DNA of 64,000 nt from Rhizobium sp. Leaf306 (GTDB lineage Bacteria; Pseudomonadota; Alphaproteobacteria; Rhizobiales; Rhizobiaceae). The stretch lies in NCBI RefSeq assembly GCF_001423425.1, contig NZ_LMNX01000002.1:1112854-1176853 (forward strand), in the 5' to 3' direction. Under the pieces are notes generated by a model. That model made no database searches, was not told where the DNA came from, and was given only the letters and a program-made list of their open reading frames with translations. Shown one piece after another: positions 1 to 7,259 of the stretch (positions are counted from its first letter, which is position 1; every line of letters begins with the position of its first letter). Position numbers and translations under genes: made by a program.

Positions 1-770
1 GTCACCTGCGCGCCCGCTTCGACCGAAAGGAGCGTTGCAGCGGCCTCCTCGATCATCGCAGGAAGATTTTCCTGTTGAGCCGGTTGCGCCTTCGGTGCCG
101 GCTGTTCGACCGGCTCGGACATCTCCGGCTGCTGCGCGACTGCCGGTTGCGGCTTCAGCGCTGGAATGGGCGATGGTCCTGCAGGCTCGACGTCTTTCGC
201 CATAGGGGTCTCGATCGGCTTGGATACCATTGCCGCAGGCCTTGTTTCGAGAGGGGCGATGGTGTCACGCAGCGCGACGTCGGCAAAGGCCGAGATTGCA
301 GCGGATGCCTTCTCGGCTGCGGGCATCGACAGGCGCGGCGCCGGTGCCGGGCGGCTCATCGCATTTTCCTGCTGGCGGGCCGAAGCGGCGCGGACGCGGG
401 CCGCAACGTCGGCAAGCGAGAGCGAGCGCTCACCCGATGATGAAATCTCAGGGTCGACTGTCGATGCGGAAACAGGCTTGGGTGCGTCGTTTGCAGATGC
501 GGGGGCGTAGGGTTCCGACTGGAACGGCATCGGGGCCGGTGAATGGGCACGAAGAGGAAGGCCCGGGTCGTTTGCAGCGATGCCAGCGGCAAGATCGGAC
601 GCAAAGTCCGTATCGTCGATATCGTCGATCAGATCGTCATCCGCATAGGGCGAACGCGATGCCTGATCTGGTGAACCCTCGCCGACCGGCTCGTTGCTTT
701 CGATGATCCGGCGGATCGAAGCCAGGATCTCTTCCATTGACGGTTCACGCGCTACACTTGGCTGAGCCAT
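1..770 (-). CDS. popZ: Polar organizing protein PopZ (DUF2497), N-terminal part, cut by window edge
   Basis: The 256 visible residues start with MAQPSVAREPSMEEILASIR, the conserved N-terminal helix of PopZ/DUF2497 proteins that binds client proteins. A long acidic, proline- and alanine-rich disordered stretch follows, typical of the PopZ linker. The C-terminal oligomerisation helices would lie beyond the left edge, so they cannot be checked. In Rhizobiaceae PopZ forms a hub at the growing cell pole that anchors chromosome origins and cell-cycle regulators. The start is the ATG at 768-770 because the conserved motif begins a few codons inside it. A GANTC (CcrM methylation) site lies upstream near 831, compatible with cell-cycle control but not proof. 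The family call is firm. Confidence 0.9.
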   Translation of the reverse strand, partial: MAQPSVAREPSMEEILASIRRIIESNEPVGEGSPDQASRSPYADDDLIDDIDDTDFASDLAAGIAANDPGLPLRAHSPAPMPFQSEPYAPASANDAPKPVSASTVDPEISSSGERSLSLADVAARVRAASARQQENAMSRPAPAPRLSMPAAEKASAAISAFADVALRDTIAPLETRPAAMVSKPIETPMAKDVEPAGPSPIPALKPQPAVAQQPEMSEPVEQPAPKAQPAQQENLPAMIEEAAATLLSVEAGAQV

Positions 771-950
771 TTTCATCCCCGTTCTCGCCGACTGGGTGCC
801 AGGTCGGCAGACGACCTCTTTTCAAAGGTCTGATTCGTTTTCACTTTACGAACCTCGTCTCGCGATACAACGACGGGCGCATCAACGACTCTAGCGATAC
901 ACAGATTTGTTGCCGACGTGAATCCCCGCTGCCGATTTGTATCGCGCTGG

Positions 951-982
951 AAAAACAAAAAGGAGGCCAAGGCCCCCTTTCT
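951..982 (-). terminator. Intrinsic terminator of the pcm-like gene
   Basis: Read on the minus strand, AAAGGGGGCC and GGCCTCCTTT form a stem with a two-base loop and one mismatch, followed by a T-rich run. It starts about 30 bases after the stop of the methyltransferase gene and ahead of popZ, so the two genes appear to be separate transcription units. Confidence 0.7.
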
Positions 983-1011
983 AAACTTCGCAAACCGTCA
1001 GCAAGCCGATT

Positions 1012-1659
1012 TTAGAATAGGAAATCCTTCGCTAGGCGGAATCCCGGCAACGGTTTGATCGAAGCGTTGAAGTGGGCGCTTTTCGAAAGTGCACCCTGCT
1101 CTTTGACGAAGAGCGTCGCCTGCGCGGCATTGCCGTATCCGAGAACGGCGACCAGACGCCCGCCATCCTTGAGCTGCGCACTAAGTTCATCCGGCACGTC
1201 TTCGATCGAGCCGGCAATGAAGATGACATCGTAAGGGCCCTGGTTCGCAACGCCTTTTTCCATGTCGCCCGTGACGACAGTCACGTTGTGGGCGCCCGCG
1301 AGGTTGGCGATTGCCTGCTCGGCGAGCGCTTCATCGGATTCGATCGACACGACCGATTTCGCGAGAAGCGACAAAAGCGCAGAAATGTATCCGCTGCCTG
1401 TGCCGACCTCGAGCACCGTATCCGACTTGGTAATCGCAGCCAACTGCAAAAGCTTGGCCAGAGGCGAGGCTTCCATCAGGAAGCGACCGGGACAGATTTC
1501 AACATCGTTGTCGATATAGGCCAGTGACTTCGACTTGGCCGGAACAAAGTTTTCGCGCTGTACCGTGAGAAACGCCTGAAGCACGGAATGTGCCGTCACG
1601 TCTGTCGTGCGGATCTGGTTCTCGACCATCTTCACACGGGCTGCTTCGAAATCAATCAT
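1012..1659 (-). CDS. Protein-L-isoaspartate O-methyltransferase family protein
   Basis: A 215-residue SAM-dependent methyltransferase. The SAM-binding motif I is VLEVGTGSGYISALL near residue 80, with an acidic SIESDE motif about 20 residues later. The N-terminus (MIDFEAARVKMVENQIRTTDV) matches the alphaproteobacterial Pcm-like subgroup. This subgroup lacks the classical ISQPY active-site signature; here the matching region is MEASPLAKLLQLAA. Repair of isoaspartyl residues is therefore only a family-level inference. A GAGG ribosome site precedes the ATG at 1657-1659. In other rhizobia as I remember them, tolC lies between this gene and popZ; here only a 240-base gap separates them. Confidence 0.8.
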   Translation of the reverse strand: MIDFEAARVKMVENQIRTTDVTAHSVLQAFLTVQRENFVPAKSKSLAYIDNDVEICPGRFLMEASPLAKLLQLAAITKSDTVLEVGTGSGYISALLSLLAKSVVSIESDEALAEQAIANLAGAHNVTVVTGDMEKGVANQGPYDVIFIAGSIEDVPDELSAQLKDGGRLVAVLGYGNAAQATLFVKEQGALSKSAHFNASIKPLPGFRLAKDFLF

Positions 1660-1791
1660 GTCATCTGCCTCACAGCGCCGGCGTACCGGCCAATCCTTCA
1701 GCCGTGTTACTTGCCTCTCGCTGCGCTTTCAAGATAGCGCGCGCATCGATTGGAAAAAACACGGTGATGCAGGCGCTCGTGCAACTCTTGC

Positions 1792-1989
1792 TTAGTGCAG
1801 GATAAGGGTCGGAAGCTCGCGCTTCTTGGCGAGGACGACATCGTGTCCGTAGGATTTGCGCAGGCTATGGCTGCGATCGAATGCCAACTGCTCGGCAGCA
1901 CTCAGATGAAAGGCTCCATCTGCAAACGTGCCAGTCGCATCATCTTCGGTGACGGGTCTGTAGAGTGCGGTGATCAATCGGTTCAGCAT
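1792..1989 (-). CDS. Small hypothetical protein (65 aa), probably stress-induced
   Basis: A short soluble protein beginning MLNRLITALYRPVTEDD, with no recognised domain. It is supported by a good ribosome site (GGGAG, 5-6 bases before the ATG at 1987-1989), a coding-like third-position GC bias, and a possible EcfG-type promoter just upstream (GGAAC at 2038-2042, spacer 19, TT at 2017-2018). Function unknown. Confidence 0.55.
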   Translation of the reverse strand: MLNRLITALYRPVTEDDATGTFADGAFHLSAAEQLAFDRSHSLRKSYGHDVVLAKKRELPTLILH

Positions 1990-2237
1990 TTTTCACTCCC
2001 TGGGCTTCGCTCACTAAAGTCGGAAGAGCTCGGTTCCGTTCCCCTGACCGCGAGGAATATTCGTGAAATATTTACCATAGGATCAACACAGCCAGATGAC
2101 GCGAACACGCTGCATACAGCCTCCCCCGCAGGGGTATCTTCCGAGGACGCCGCGTTTTGCAGGCGCCCTTCATCACCGGTACAGACAGGCGCCGCTGACG
2201 AAGTGGATAAAAACGTCGAGGATTGAACAGAAGGGTA
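1990..2237. other. Intergenic region between a small gene and tRNA-Cys
   Basis: Apart from the possible GGAAC promoter near 2017-2042, I see only AT-rich repeats of AATATT near 2060 and no convincing gene. Reading frames here overlap the tRNA or show no ribosome site. Confidence 0.4.
2017..2042 (-). promoter_or_regulatory. Possible EcfG/RpoE2-type promoter for the 65-aa protein
   Basis: On the minus strand GGAAC (2042-2038) is followed after 19 bases by TT (2018-2017). That fits the rhizobial RpoE2 pattern GGAAC-N18/19-TT, but the bases before TT are AC rather than the preferred CG. The start codon lies 28 bases further on. Confidence 0.4.
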
Positions 2238-2266
2238 TTGCACCCATCGGAGATTCGTTCTAATTC
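2238..2266 (+). promoter_or_regulatory. Sigma-70 promoter of tRNA-Cys
   Basis: TTGCAC (2238-2243), a 17-base spacer and TAATTC (2261-2266) stand about 32 bases before the tRNA 5' end, a typical arrangement for a stable RNA gene. Confidence 0.55.
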
Positions 2267-2297
2267 GGCGCCACCACTCGCTTTTTTAGCATCGGAT

Positions 2298-2371
2298 GGC
2301 CTCGTGGCGGAGTGGTGACGCAGAGGACTGCAAATCCTCGTACCCCGGTTCAATTCCGGGCGAGGCCTCCA
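2298..2371 (+). tRNA. tRNA-Cys (GCA)
   Basis: A full cloverleaf: acceptor stem GGCCTCG paired with CGAGGCC, anticodon loop CTGCAAA giving anticodon GCA, T-arm CCCGG-TTCAATT-CCGGG, discriminator U and an encoded CCA end. A U discriminator is characteristic of cysteine tRNA. Confidence 0.96.
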
Positions 2372-2565
2372 TCCCTTTCTCGATATATCGCAATGGGTTA
2401 GCATCGGCGTCAGCCGATCGACACGGTCTGTCCGATCGCAACCGGTCGCGCACATTCCTGGATGTTATTTAGGTATTGCGACTGGTGCACGAGAACGCCA
2501 GCGGATCTTCTTTCACGCCCGCCAGCCTTCCGCCAATTCGCGACTGAAGCTGTCGCCTGCCCGGA

Positions 2566-2754
2566 TCAGCCCACCGGCCGCACCAGTTCTTCGACCAAGC
2601 CACGATACGCCTCTGCGGCCAGTTCCAACTCCGCGATGAGGGTCTCGTTCGACGTCGTCTGCGTCCTGAACCCGCTCGTGGTCAGCCACTCGATGTCCGC
2701 ACGAAGGATTTGGATAGTGTCTTTATAGCGTTGGACGCGATTTTCCGGATGCAT
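2566..2754 (-). CDS. Small hypothetical protein (62 aa)
   Basis: Starts MHPENRVQRYKDTIQIL and contains a probably helical, glutamate-rich C-terminal half. An AGGAG ribosome site lies 7 bases before the ATG at 2752-2754, which favours a real gene. No domain recognised; the neighbours give no functional hint. Confidence 0.5.
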   Translation of the reverse strand: MHPENRVQRYKDTIQILRADIEWLTTSGFRTQTTSNETLIAELELAAEAYRGLVEELVRPVG

Positions 2755-2893
2755 GTTCGGCTCCTGTGAACCGGAACAACTACCGCGCTTTGCGTTCGAG
2801 GCAATAAGCGGGATGCCAGAGACCGGACGTTTATCGGCACCGGTCGCTGGTTTGTGTCAAGAATTCAACGATTGGGCGCGAAGCGTGATGATG

Positions 2894-3589
2894 TCAGAGA
2901 GCAGACGCCGCGGCCGGCTTGCGTCCCCTGGCTGCCGCGGAAAGATCGATCGAGCTTATGGTCGCCACCAGGAACATGACCGGAATGCCGAATTCCAGCA
3001 CTTCTTCGACGATACCCAACAGAAGATTGGTGTGATCGCTGACAATGACGCCAAAAGGCGCAAGCTTGCGATCCAGCCCATCGATCGACTTGGACACAAT
3101 GGCAAGACCGATCGCCGCGATGATGTTCCAAGCCCAGGACGCGCGATACCTGACGCCGGAGAGAAGCTCAGGGCCGTTGCGAACGATCAGCCGGAACGCG
3201 ACGGTTGCCACGAACAGGATCACCAGAACGCCAAAGACGCGCTCGACAGGTTGCGCCATGTTCGTCAGGTAGAGGTTGCTCTTGAGCATGCCGACACTGG
3301 TCAGCCGCTTGTCGAGGTCGAGTTCTCGCCCCATCATCAACAGCATGATGGCCGCAACCTGCCAGTCCCGCCGCCATATGTCGCCGGTGCGCGTCCACAG
3401 CCACACCATTGCGGTATAGGCGTAAAGAAGGGCCGTCGAAATCTCGAGCGCGCCGGTTTCCTTCGTCAGTGCTGTCGTAAAACCGTTACTCGCAAGGTCT
3501 ATAGCGAACAGAACGGCAGCCCCGACCAATGCCAGTGTCAAAAGATACCAAGGACGGGAAGTAACAGCGTAGGCGTGGTGTGGGAGCAT
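2894..3589 (-). CDS. Integral membrane protein of unknown function
   Basis: About 231 residues with roughly five hydrophobic segments, among them WYLLTLALVGAAVLFAIDLA near the N-terminus, VFGVLVILFVATVAFRLIV in the middle and two near the C-terminus. The region between the second and third segments is charged. I do not recognise the family. I chose the ATG at 3587-3589; a TTG 12 bases upstream is an alternative. It appears to be transcribed alone. Confidence 0.65.
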   Translation of the reverse strand: MLPHHAYAVTSRPWYLLTLALVGAAVLFAIDLASNGFTTALTKETGALEISTALLYAYTAMVWLWTRTGDIWRRDWQVAAIMLLMMGRELDLDKRLTSVGMLKSNLYLTNMAQPVERVFGVLVILFVATVAFRLIVRNGPELLSGVRYRASWAWNIIAAIGLAIVSKSIDGLDRKLAPFGVIVSDHTNLLLGIVEEVLEFGIPVMFLVATISSIDLSAAARGRKPAAASAL

Positions 3590-3806
3590 TTCGATTCTCA
3601 AAATTCATGTCGACGAGTGTTGATTGAGGGCGTGGACCGCTTAGCTGACCGGTGCCGTGCGCGCCGATTCTGGATGAAAACGGTCTACTACTGGAGAAGC
3701 CGGTAGTCCATGTTTTTGACGGCGGACAGATTCTGCTCGGCCCCTGTTTCCAAGGAAACCGGCAAACCCGAAAAACTGTCGAGCAGTCCTTCACGCCGTT
3801 GATTTA

Positions 3807-4067
3807 TTGCTTCTATTAGCAAATTTCCTTTACATTTCTGCAGGCGCGTCTATTTCCGGCCCCTCACGGAATGATCGCAGCGAGGCCGATTTGAAGGATG
3901 ATCCCGCCACACAACTCGCAGATATTGCGCGGCAACTCGCACTGCTTGCGGAGGCAGCCAAGGCATTGTCGCAGACGCCGCTGGTGGAACTGTCCGGTCA
4001 GCTTCTACCGGCCGGCCGCGACAAGCCGGACGAGCCCAAAACCCCTCTCCCAAACAGCATCAATTAG
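3807..4067 (+). CDS. Possible small hypothetical protein, start uncertain
   Basis: The C-terminal part (ATQLADIARQLALLAEAAKA) reads like a real amphipathic helix and the codons from about 3890 to 4067 show GC-rich third positions. No convincing start codon or ribosome site is visible; the frame opens with a TTG at 3807. It may be a short real gene or a relic. Confidence 0.3.
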   Translation: MLLLANFLYISAGASISGPSRNDRSEADLKDDPATQLADIARQLALLAEAAKALSQTPLVELSGQLLPAGRDKPDEPKTPLPNSIN

Positions 4068-4294
4068 ACTTGAACGGCTCGTATCGGACAAGCTTGCCGT
4101 GATCACATGGTCGCGCAGCGGTATGGGGTCTGCGCGGGTGCCGAAGAGCCCCGCCCATAGCATCGACACGATGCCGCAACATTTCACGATCGGGTCGTAA
4201 CCAGATATTAACGTTCCTCCATAGGGCTGCGTTAAACTATTTGTCCTAGAAATAGGCAGACGGCGATGTTGCCGCCATACCCTTGTCAGAGGAT
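4068..4294. other. Intergenic, no gene seen
   Basis: No supported gene, tRNA or terminator between the doubtful small gene and the inverted repeat at 4295. Short frames on both strands lack ribosome sites. Confidence 0.35.
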
Positions 4295-4350
4295 CGCCAT
4301 GACGGCGATGGTTCGATATGAAGCTCTCATCTTCCGACGCCGTCATGGCG
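4295..4350. repeat. 13-bp perfect inverted repeat, 30-base loop
   Basis: CGCCATGACGGCG at 4295-4307 is exactly the reverse complement of CGCCGTCATGGCG at 4338-4350. It has no T-tail, so it is not a terminator. It covers the start of a possible 32-residue membrane peptide, so it could be an RNA hairpin masking that start, or an operator. Confidence 0.6.
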
Positions 4351-4416
4351 TTCACGACTATTATATCCCTCGTCAGCATCATTTATGTGGGGCATCTTTT
4401 CGTTGCCCTGTTTTGA
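4318..4416 (+). CDS. Possible 32-aa single-span membrane peptide
   Basis: Reads MKLSSSDAVMAFTTIISLVS and continues hydrophobic to the stop, i.e. one membrane helix. No good ribosome site is visible, and its start lies inside the loop of the inverted repeat at 4295-4350. The resemblance in size and type to the better supported peptide at 4581 is the main reason for listing it. Confidence 0.3.
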   Translation: MKLSSSDAVMAFTTIISLVSIIYVGHLFVALF

Positions 4417-4580
4417 CGGTCTCACCGAGACACGCTGACTGACGGCCTCTCCTCGTCCCCCACAAGCCGCACGCTCGCCCTGATCAACATTCTCGCTCAC
4501 GGATCAAAATCGTGTTAGAGTGTCTGAAGTCAGGTGTGGGAGACATCTGGCGGCTTGGGTAACGGGAAGAGGAGACCGTT

Positions 4581-4685
4581 ATGCAGTATCTCGATTTTGT
4601 AGCCGCATTGAATCCATTCGTCTTGTGCACTCTTGCTCTCGTGGTGGCCTGCGGCCTCTATGATCGCTGGGCGCAACCGAAATAG
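4581..4685 (+). CDS. 34-aa single-span small membrane protein
   Basis: Reads MQYLDFVAALNPFVLCTLAL and ends in a charged tail (DRWAQPK), i.e. one transmembrane helix with a probable cytoplasmic C-terminus. A strong ribosome site, GAGGAG, stands 5-7 bases ahead of the ATG, so this is very likely translated. Function unknown; too short for standard gene callers. Confidence 0.55.
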   Translation: MQYLDFVAALNPFVLCTLALVVACGLYDRWAQPK

Positions 4686-4863
4686 TGGATTGCATGCGCA
4701 GCCGGGAAATCGCGACGCGTTGCTCGTGTCAATAACCGGTACATCTGGAGGCGGCTTGATGGTCGACTGACGCGCCGCGCGTCGCGCGAGTTCGTTTTGT
4801 TGCCTTTGAGTTGCTTGTTTCTGCTGTTATTCAGACTGCATTTCTTATGATAGAGGTGCAGCT

Positions 4864-5505
4864 TTGCAGGATAACGCGGAATTCGAAGATACATCGGCAG
4901 GTCTCAGCGAAACGCTGAGGAAATTGATCGATCGGATTGACGGCGGCACCGTGACGCTGCGTCAGTTGATGGATGGCGTCGGTGAACAGGGTCTGCTGCT
5001 GATCTGCGCGGTCACATCCCTCCCCTTTCTGCTGCCCGTTTCGATCCCGGGTGTTAGCACCGTGTTCGGCGCGGCCATCATAATGATCAGCATTGCTGTG
5101 GTGCTCAACCGGATGCCGTGGCTTCCTCGTGCGATTCTCGATCGGGAACTCGACAGCGCAAAGCTGGTGCCGACCCTTGAGAAAGGCGTGAAAATCGTCT
5201 CTAGGCTCGACAAATATCTGAAGCACCGCATGGCCGGCATCACGACCGGGCCCATTGCCAACAGGGTCAATGGCCTCGCAATCACGTTCGCCGGTGTGCT
5301 GCTGATGTTTCCGCTCGGCCTCATCCCCCTGTCCAACACGCTGCCCGGCATTGCTATTCTGCTTCTGTCGACAGGCATGGTTCAGCGGGATGGTCTCGTC
5401 GTTCTCGGCGGTTATTTCTTCAACCTTGCAACGATCGTCTATTTCGGGGCGCTTGCTTATGGCGCGTTCGCCGCCGGCCAGGGCCTGGCGTCACTCGCTG
5501 GATAA
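4864..5505 (+). CDS. ExoD-family membrane protein
   Basis: A 213-residue protein of the exopolysaccharide synthesis ExoD family. The N-terminal part is soluble and helical; conserved blocks follow (LICAVTSLPFLLPVSIPGVS near residue 45, then RMPWLPRAILDREL, then FPLGLIPLSNTLPGIAILLL), with about four membrane segments. In Sinorhizobium exoD mutants show altered exopolysaccharide and poor nodule invasion, but the biochemical role is unknown. The start is taken as TTG at 4864, since no in-frame ATG or GTG lies upstream and AGAGGTG precedes it. Confidence 0.85.
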   Translation: MQDNAEFEDTSAGLSETLRKLIDRIDGGTVTLRQLMDGVGEQGLLLICAVTSLPFLLPVSIPGVSTVFGAAIIMISIAVVLNRMPWLPRAILDRELDSAKLVPTLEKGVKIVSRLDKYLKHRMAGITTGPIANRVNGLAITFAGVLLMFPLGLIPLSNTLPGIAILLLSTGMVQRDGLVVLGGYFFNLATIVYFGALAYGAFAAGQGLASLAG

Positions 5506-5568
5506 GCCTCATTCCGGAAGAAGCTCTCGCACCAGGCGACAGCTTCTCCCGGTCTGGTTGACATCATG

Positions 5569-5832
5569 TCATTTCCGAAGCGAAGCTGCTTGTTTCTCGC
5601 GGCGCCTGCGACCCCACCAGACTTCCAGACGACGACGACGACGTCTGACGAAAGCGAGATCCTGCGACAGGATCAAGATACCCAGCGGCACCATCCAGAA
5701 GCCCAAAATCGGCAGGAAGCCCAGAATGCCGCCGACGATAAGAACGGTTCCGATGCAGAGCCGCGCCACGCGCGAGCGCGGCATCGGAATGGACCGTCCT
5801 GCGATGAAGAGACGACCCTGCCCCGGATCCAT
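5569..5832 (-). CDS. Small membrane protein with basic C-terminus
   Basis: About 87 residues from MDPGQGRLFIAGRSIPMPRS. A double hydrophobic stretch (IGTVLIVGGILGFLPILGFW and the following MVPLGILILS) forms one or two membrane spans. The C-terminal third is very rich in arginine (VRRRRRRLEVWWGRRRR), typical of a conserved rhizobial membrane protein family without assigned function. An open frame continues upstream to about 6003, but the conserved part begins at this ATG. Confidence 0.65.
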   Translation of the reverse strand: MDPGQGRLFIAGRSIPMPRSRVARLCIGTVLIVGGILGFLPILGFWMVPLGILILSQDLAFVRRRRRRLEVWWGRRRREKQAASLRK

Positions 5833-5958
5833 TCCAAACCGCCTGCCTTGAGGTTTTTCCACCACGTATACGGCTCCAACTAAACGCTTTTTTGTAGGGG
5901 CGAGATGGGGATGCATGGGGATAAAACAAGCCGGACCTAATTTTTTTGAAAAAACCGC

Positions 5959-5987
5959 TTGGCAAATGCGTGAAGCATTTGTATTAC
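5959..5987 (+). promoter_or_regulatory. Sigma-70 promoter of tRNA-Asn
   Basis: TTGGCA (5959-5964), a 17-base spacer and TATTAC (5982-5987) end 26 bases before the tRNA. Confidence 0.6.
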
Positions 5988-6013
5988 CCCGCTCACACCG
6001 CAAGCGCGGTTGT

Positions 6014-6088
6014 TCCCTGGTAGCTCAGCGGTAGAGCATTCGACTGTTAATCGACAGGTCGCCGGTTCGAATCCGGCCCGGGGAGCCA
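6014..6088 (+). tRNA. tRNA-Asn (GTT)
   Basis: Acceptor stem TCCCTGG/CCGGGGA, D-arm with TAGCTCAGCGGTAGAGC, anticodon stem-loop CGACTGTTAATCGAC with anticodon GTT, T-arm GCCGG-TTCGAAT-CCGGC, discriminator G and encoded CCA. Confidence 0.97.
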
Positions 6089-6099
6089 AATTCTGCGAT

Positions 6100-6141
6100 A
6101 AGCGCCTGTTTTTGTTGATCCGTATCCGAAGACAGGCGCTT
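6100..6141. repeat. 10-bp inverted repeat downstream of tRNA-Asn
   Basis: AAGCGCCTGT (6100-6109) pairs with ACAGGCGCTT (6132-6141) across a 22-base loop that contains a T-run. It may help end or process the tRNA transcript; it lacks a T-tail after the second arm. Confidence 0.45.
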
Positions 6142-6320
6142 CTCCACTTCCCCTATTTTGACAAAGCGAAAAAGCAACTTGATATGGCGATTGGTTTCGC
6201 GTTCGGGGATGTGTAACGCTGTTGCGTGCAGTTCCACTGCCAAAGAAGAAAGCCGGTCGCGTCCGCTAAGTCGCAACGTGAGTTCTGTGTTTGCTCCCCG
6301 CGCTCATCTCAAAGTCGTCT

Positions 6321-6605
6321 TCACTTCTGATCCGAGGGTGCAGGCGTACCGGGAAGCGCGTTTTCGCGGGATGGGGCAGCCGGCGTATCGTAATGCGTGC
6401 CCTGCGGATCGGGCGGCACACTGTTGGCGGTCGGAGCCTGCGTGACGCCGATGCTAACCGCGACGCCGACGGCGATCGCAACGGCCAAGCCGGCCAACGG
6501 AATCAGAGAGCGATGTCGGCTCTCCTTGTAGGAACCGTACGCAAGTGCGAGCCCAAGCATTGCTGCTCCGCCTGCGACGACGATAAACCACATGTAATTA
6601 GCCAT
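6321..6605 (-). CDS. Small membrane protein, probable general-stress gene
   Basis: 94 residues: two hydrophobic segments (MWFIVVAGGAAMLGLALAYG at residues 5-24 and a second around 35-55) followed by a proline-rich, probably periplasmic C-terminal tail. A near-perfect ribosome site (AGGAGG) precedes the ATG at 6603-6605. An EcfG/RpoE2-type promoter (GGAAC-N16-TGTT) stands directly upstream, suggesting induction by the general stress response. No function is known. Confidence 0.75.
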   Translation of the reverse strand: MANYMWFIVVAGGAAMLGLALAYGSYKESRHRSLIPLAGLAVAIAVGVAVSIGVTQAPTANSVPPDPQGTHYDTPAAPSRENALPGTPAPSDQK

Positions 6606-6626
6606 TATTTTTCCTCCTGAAACCAG

Positions 6627-6651
6627 AACATGCGTATCTGGCCGAAGTTCC
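6627..6651 (-). promoter_or_regulatory. EcfG/RpoE2-type promoter for the 94-aa membrane protein
   Basis: On the minus strand GGAAC (6651-6647) is followed after 16 bases by TGTT (6630-6627), matching GGAAC-N16/17-cGTT of alphaproteobacterial general-stress promoters with one mismatch. The predicted start site leaves a leader of about 15 bases that just covers the ribosome site. Confidence 0.55.
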
Positions 6652-6933
6652 GCGTCCAGCGGAGACGCCTCACCGACGCGACTGTTGCAGGCTGGTGCCG
6701 CACGACGTCGCGAGTGGCGACAGTTGTTCTCGTGCCTTGAAGTGAGCAGACAGGCTAATTCGATCGCGTTCGTTGGGGCGGTGTCACGACGCCCCGTCCC
6801 TGGGCACAGTGCCCGGCGATGCCGCCCCTTAAATGCTCCCAACACACATCCGAACCCGGAAAATCCGCTTGTCCTAATGGAACATTGCGCTAGGCTGGAG
6901 GTAGAGGACAGTTGACTTAGGGAGGAGACAACT

Positions 6934-7176
6934 ATGCCGCAGCCGAACTGGCAAAAACCGGTCAAAGTCGCGTTTGGGAATCTTGGGACCGAGGTAATCA
7001 ATGGGCCATCCGAGGCCCTCATCCTGCTACTGGACCACTGGCCGGATCTTCGGGGTCCGCATTTCGTGCGGGCGCGCAGTGCCTGCCGGGCTGCCCTCGA
7101 CGGCCGTCGTTCGCCGGAGGACGCACGACAGTTTTTCGAGCAAGCCGTGAGCGAAGCGCAAATGCACGTAAACTGA
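6934..7176 (+). CDS. DUF982 domain protein
   Basis: 80 residues, MPQPNWQKPVKVAFGN..., with the DUF982 pattern: substrate-like strand, an I-NGPSEAL-LL--W motif near residue 25 and A---C-AAL-GR-SPEDAR in the middle. These small proteins occur in many copies in rhizobial genomes; the role is unknown. The ribosome site GGGAGGAG is excellent. A lone GGAAC at 6879-6883 lies upstream but without a matching -10. Confidence 0.85.
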   Translation: MPQPNWQKPVKVAFGNLGTEVINGPSEALILLLDHWPDLRGPHFVRARSACRAALDGRRSPEDARQFFEQAVSEAQMHVN

Positions 7177-7259
7177 TTGGTCTGACTGCTGCGTTTTCAG
7201 TTCTGGCCGATTGACGAATGGTTGACCGCGAACCAACCATTCGATGACAGTGTTCGGCT

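Noticed and set aside
2072..2455. 127-residue minus-strand frame with RPELNRGTRICS
   Set aside because: Antisense translation of tRNA-Cys; a frequent annotation error.
2770..2800. GGAAC...CGTT on the plus strand
   Set aside because: The spacer is 15 bases, one short, and no plus-strand gene follows.
6010..6216. Short frame reading PGSSAVEHSTVNRQVAGSNP
   Set aside because: This is the well-known false translation of a tRNA-Asn gene.
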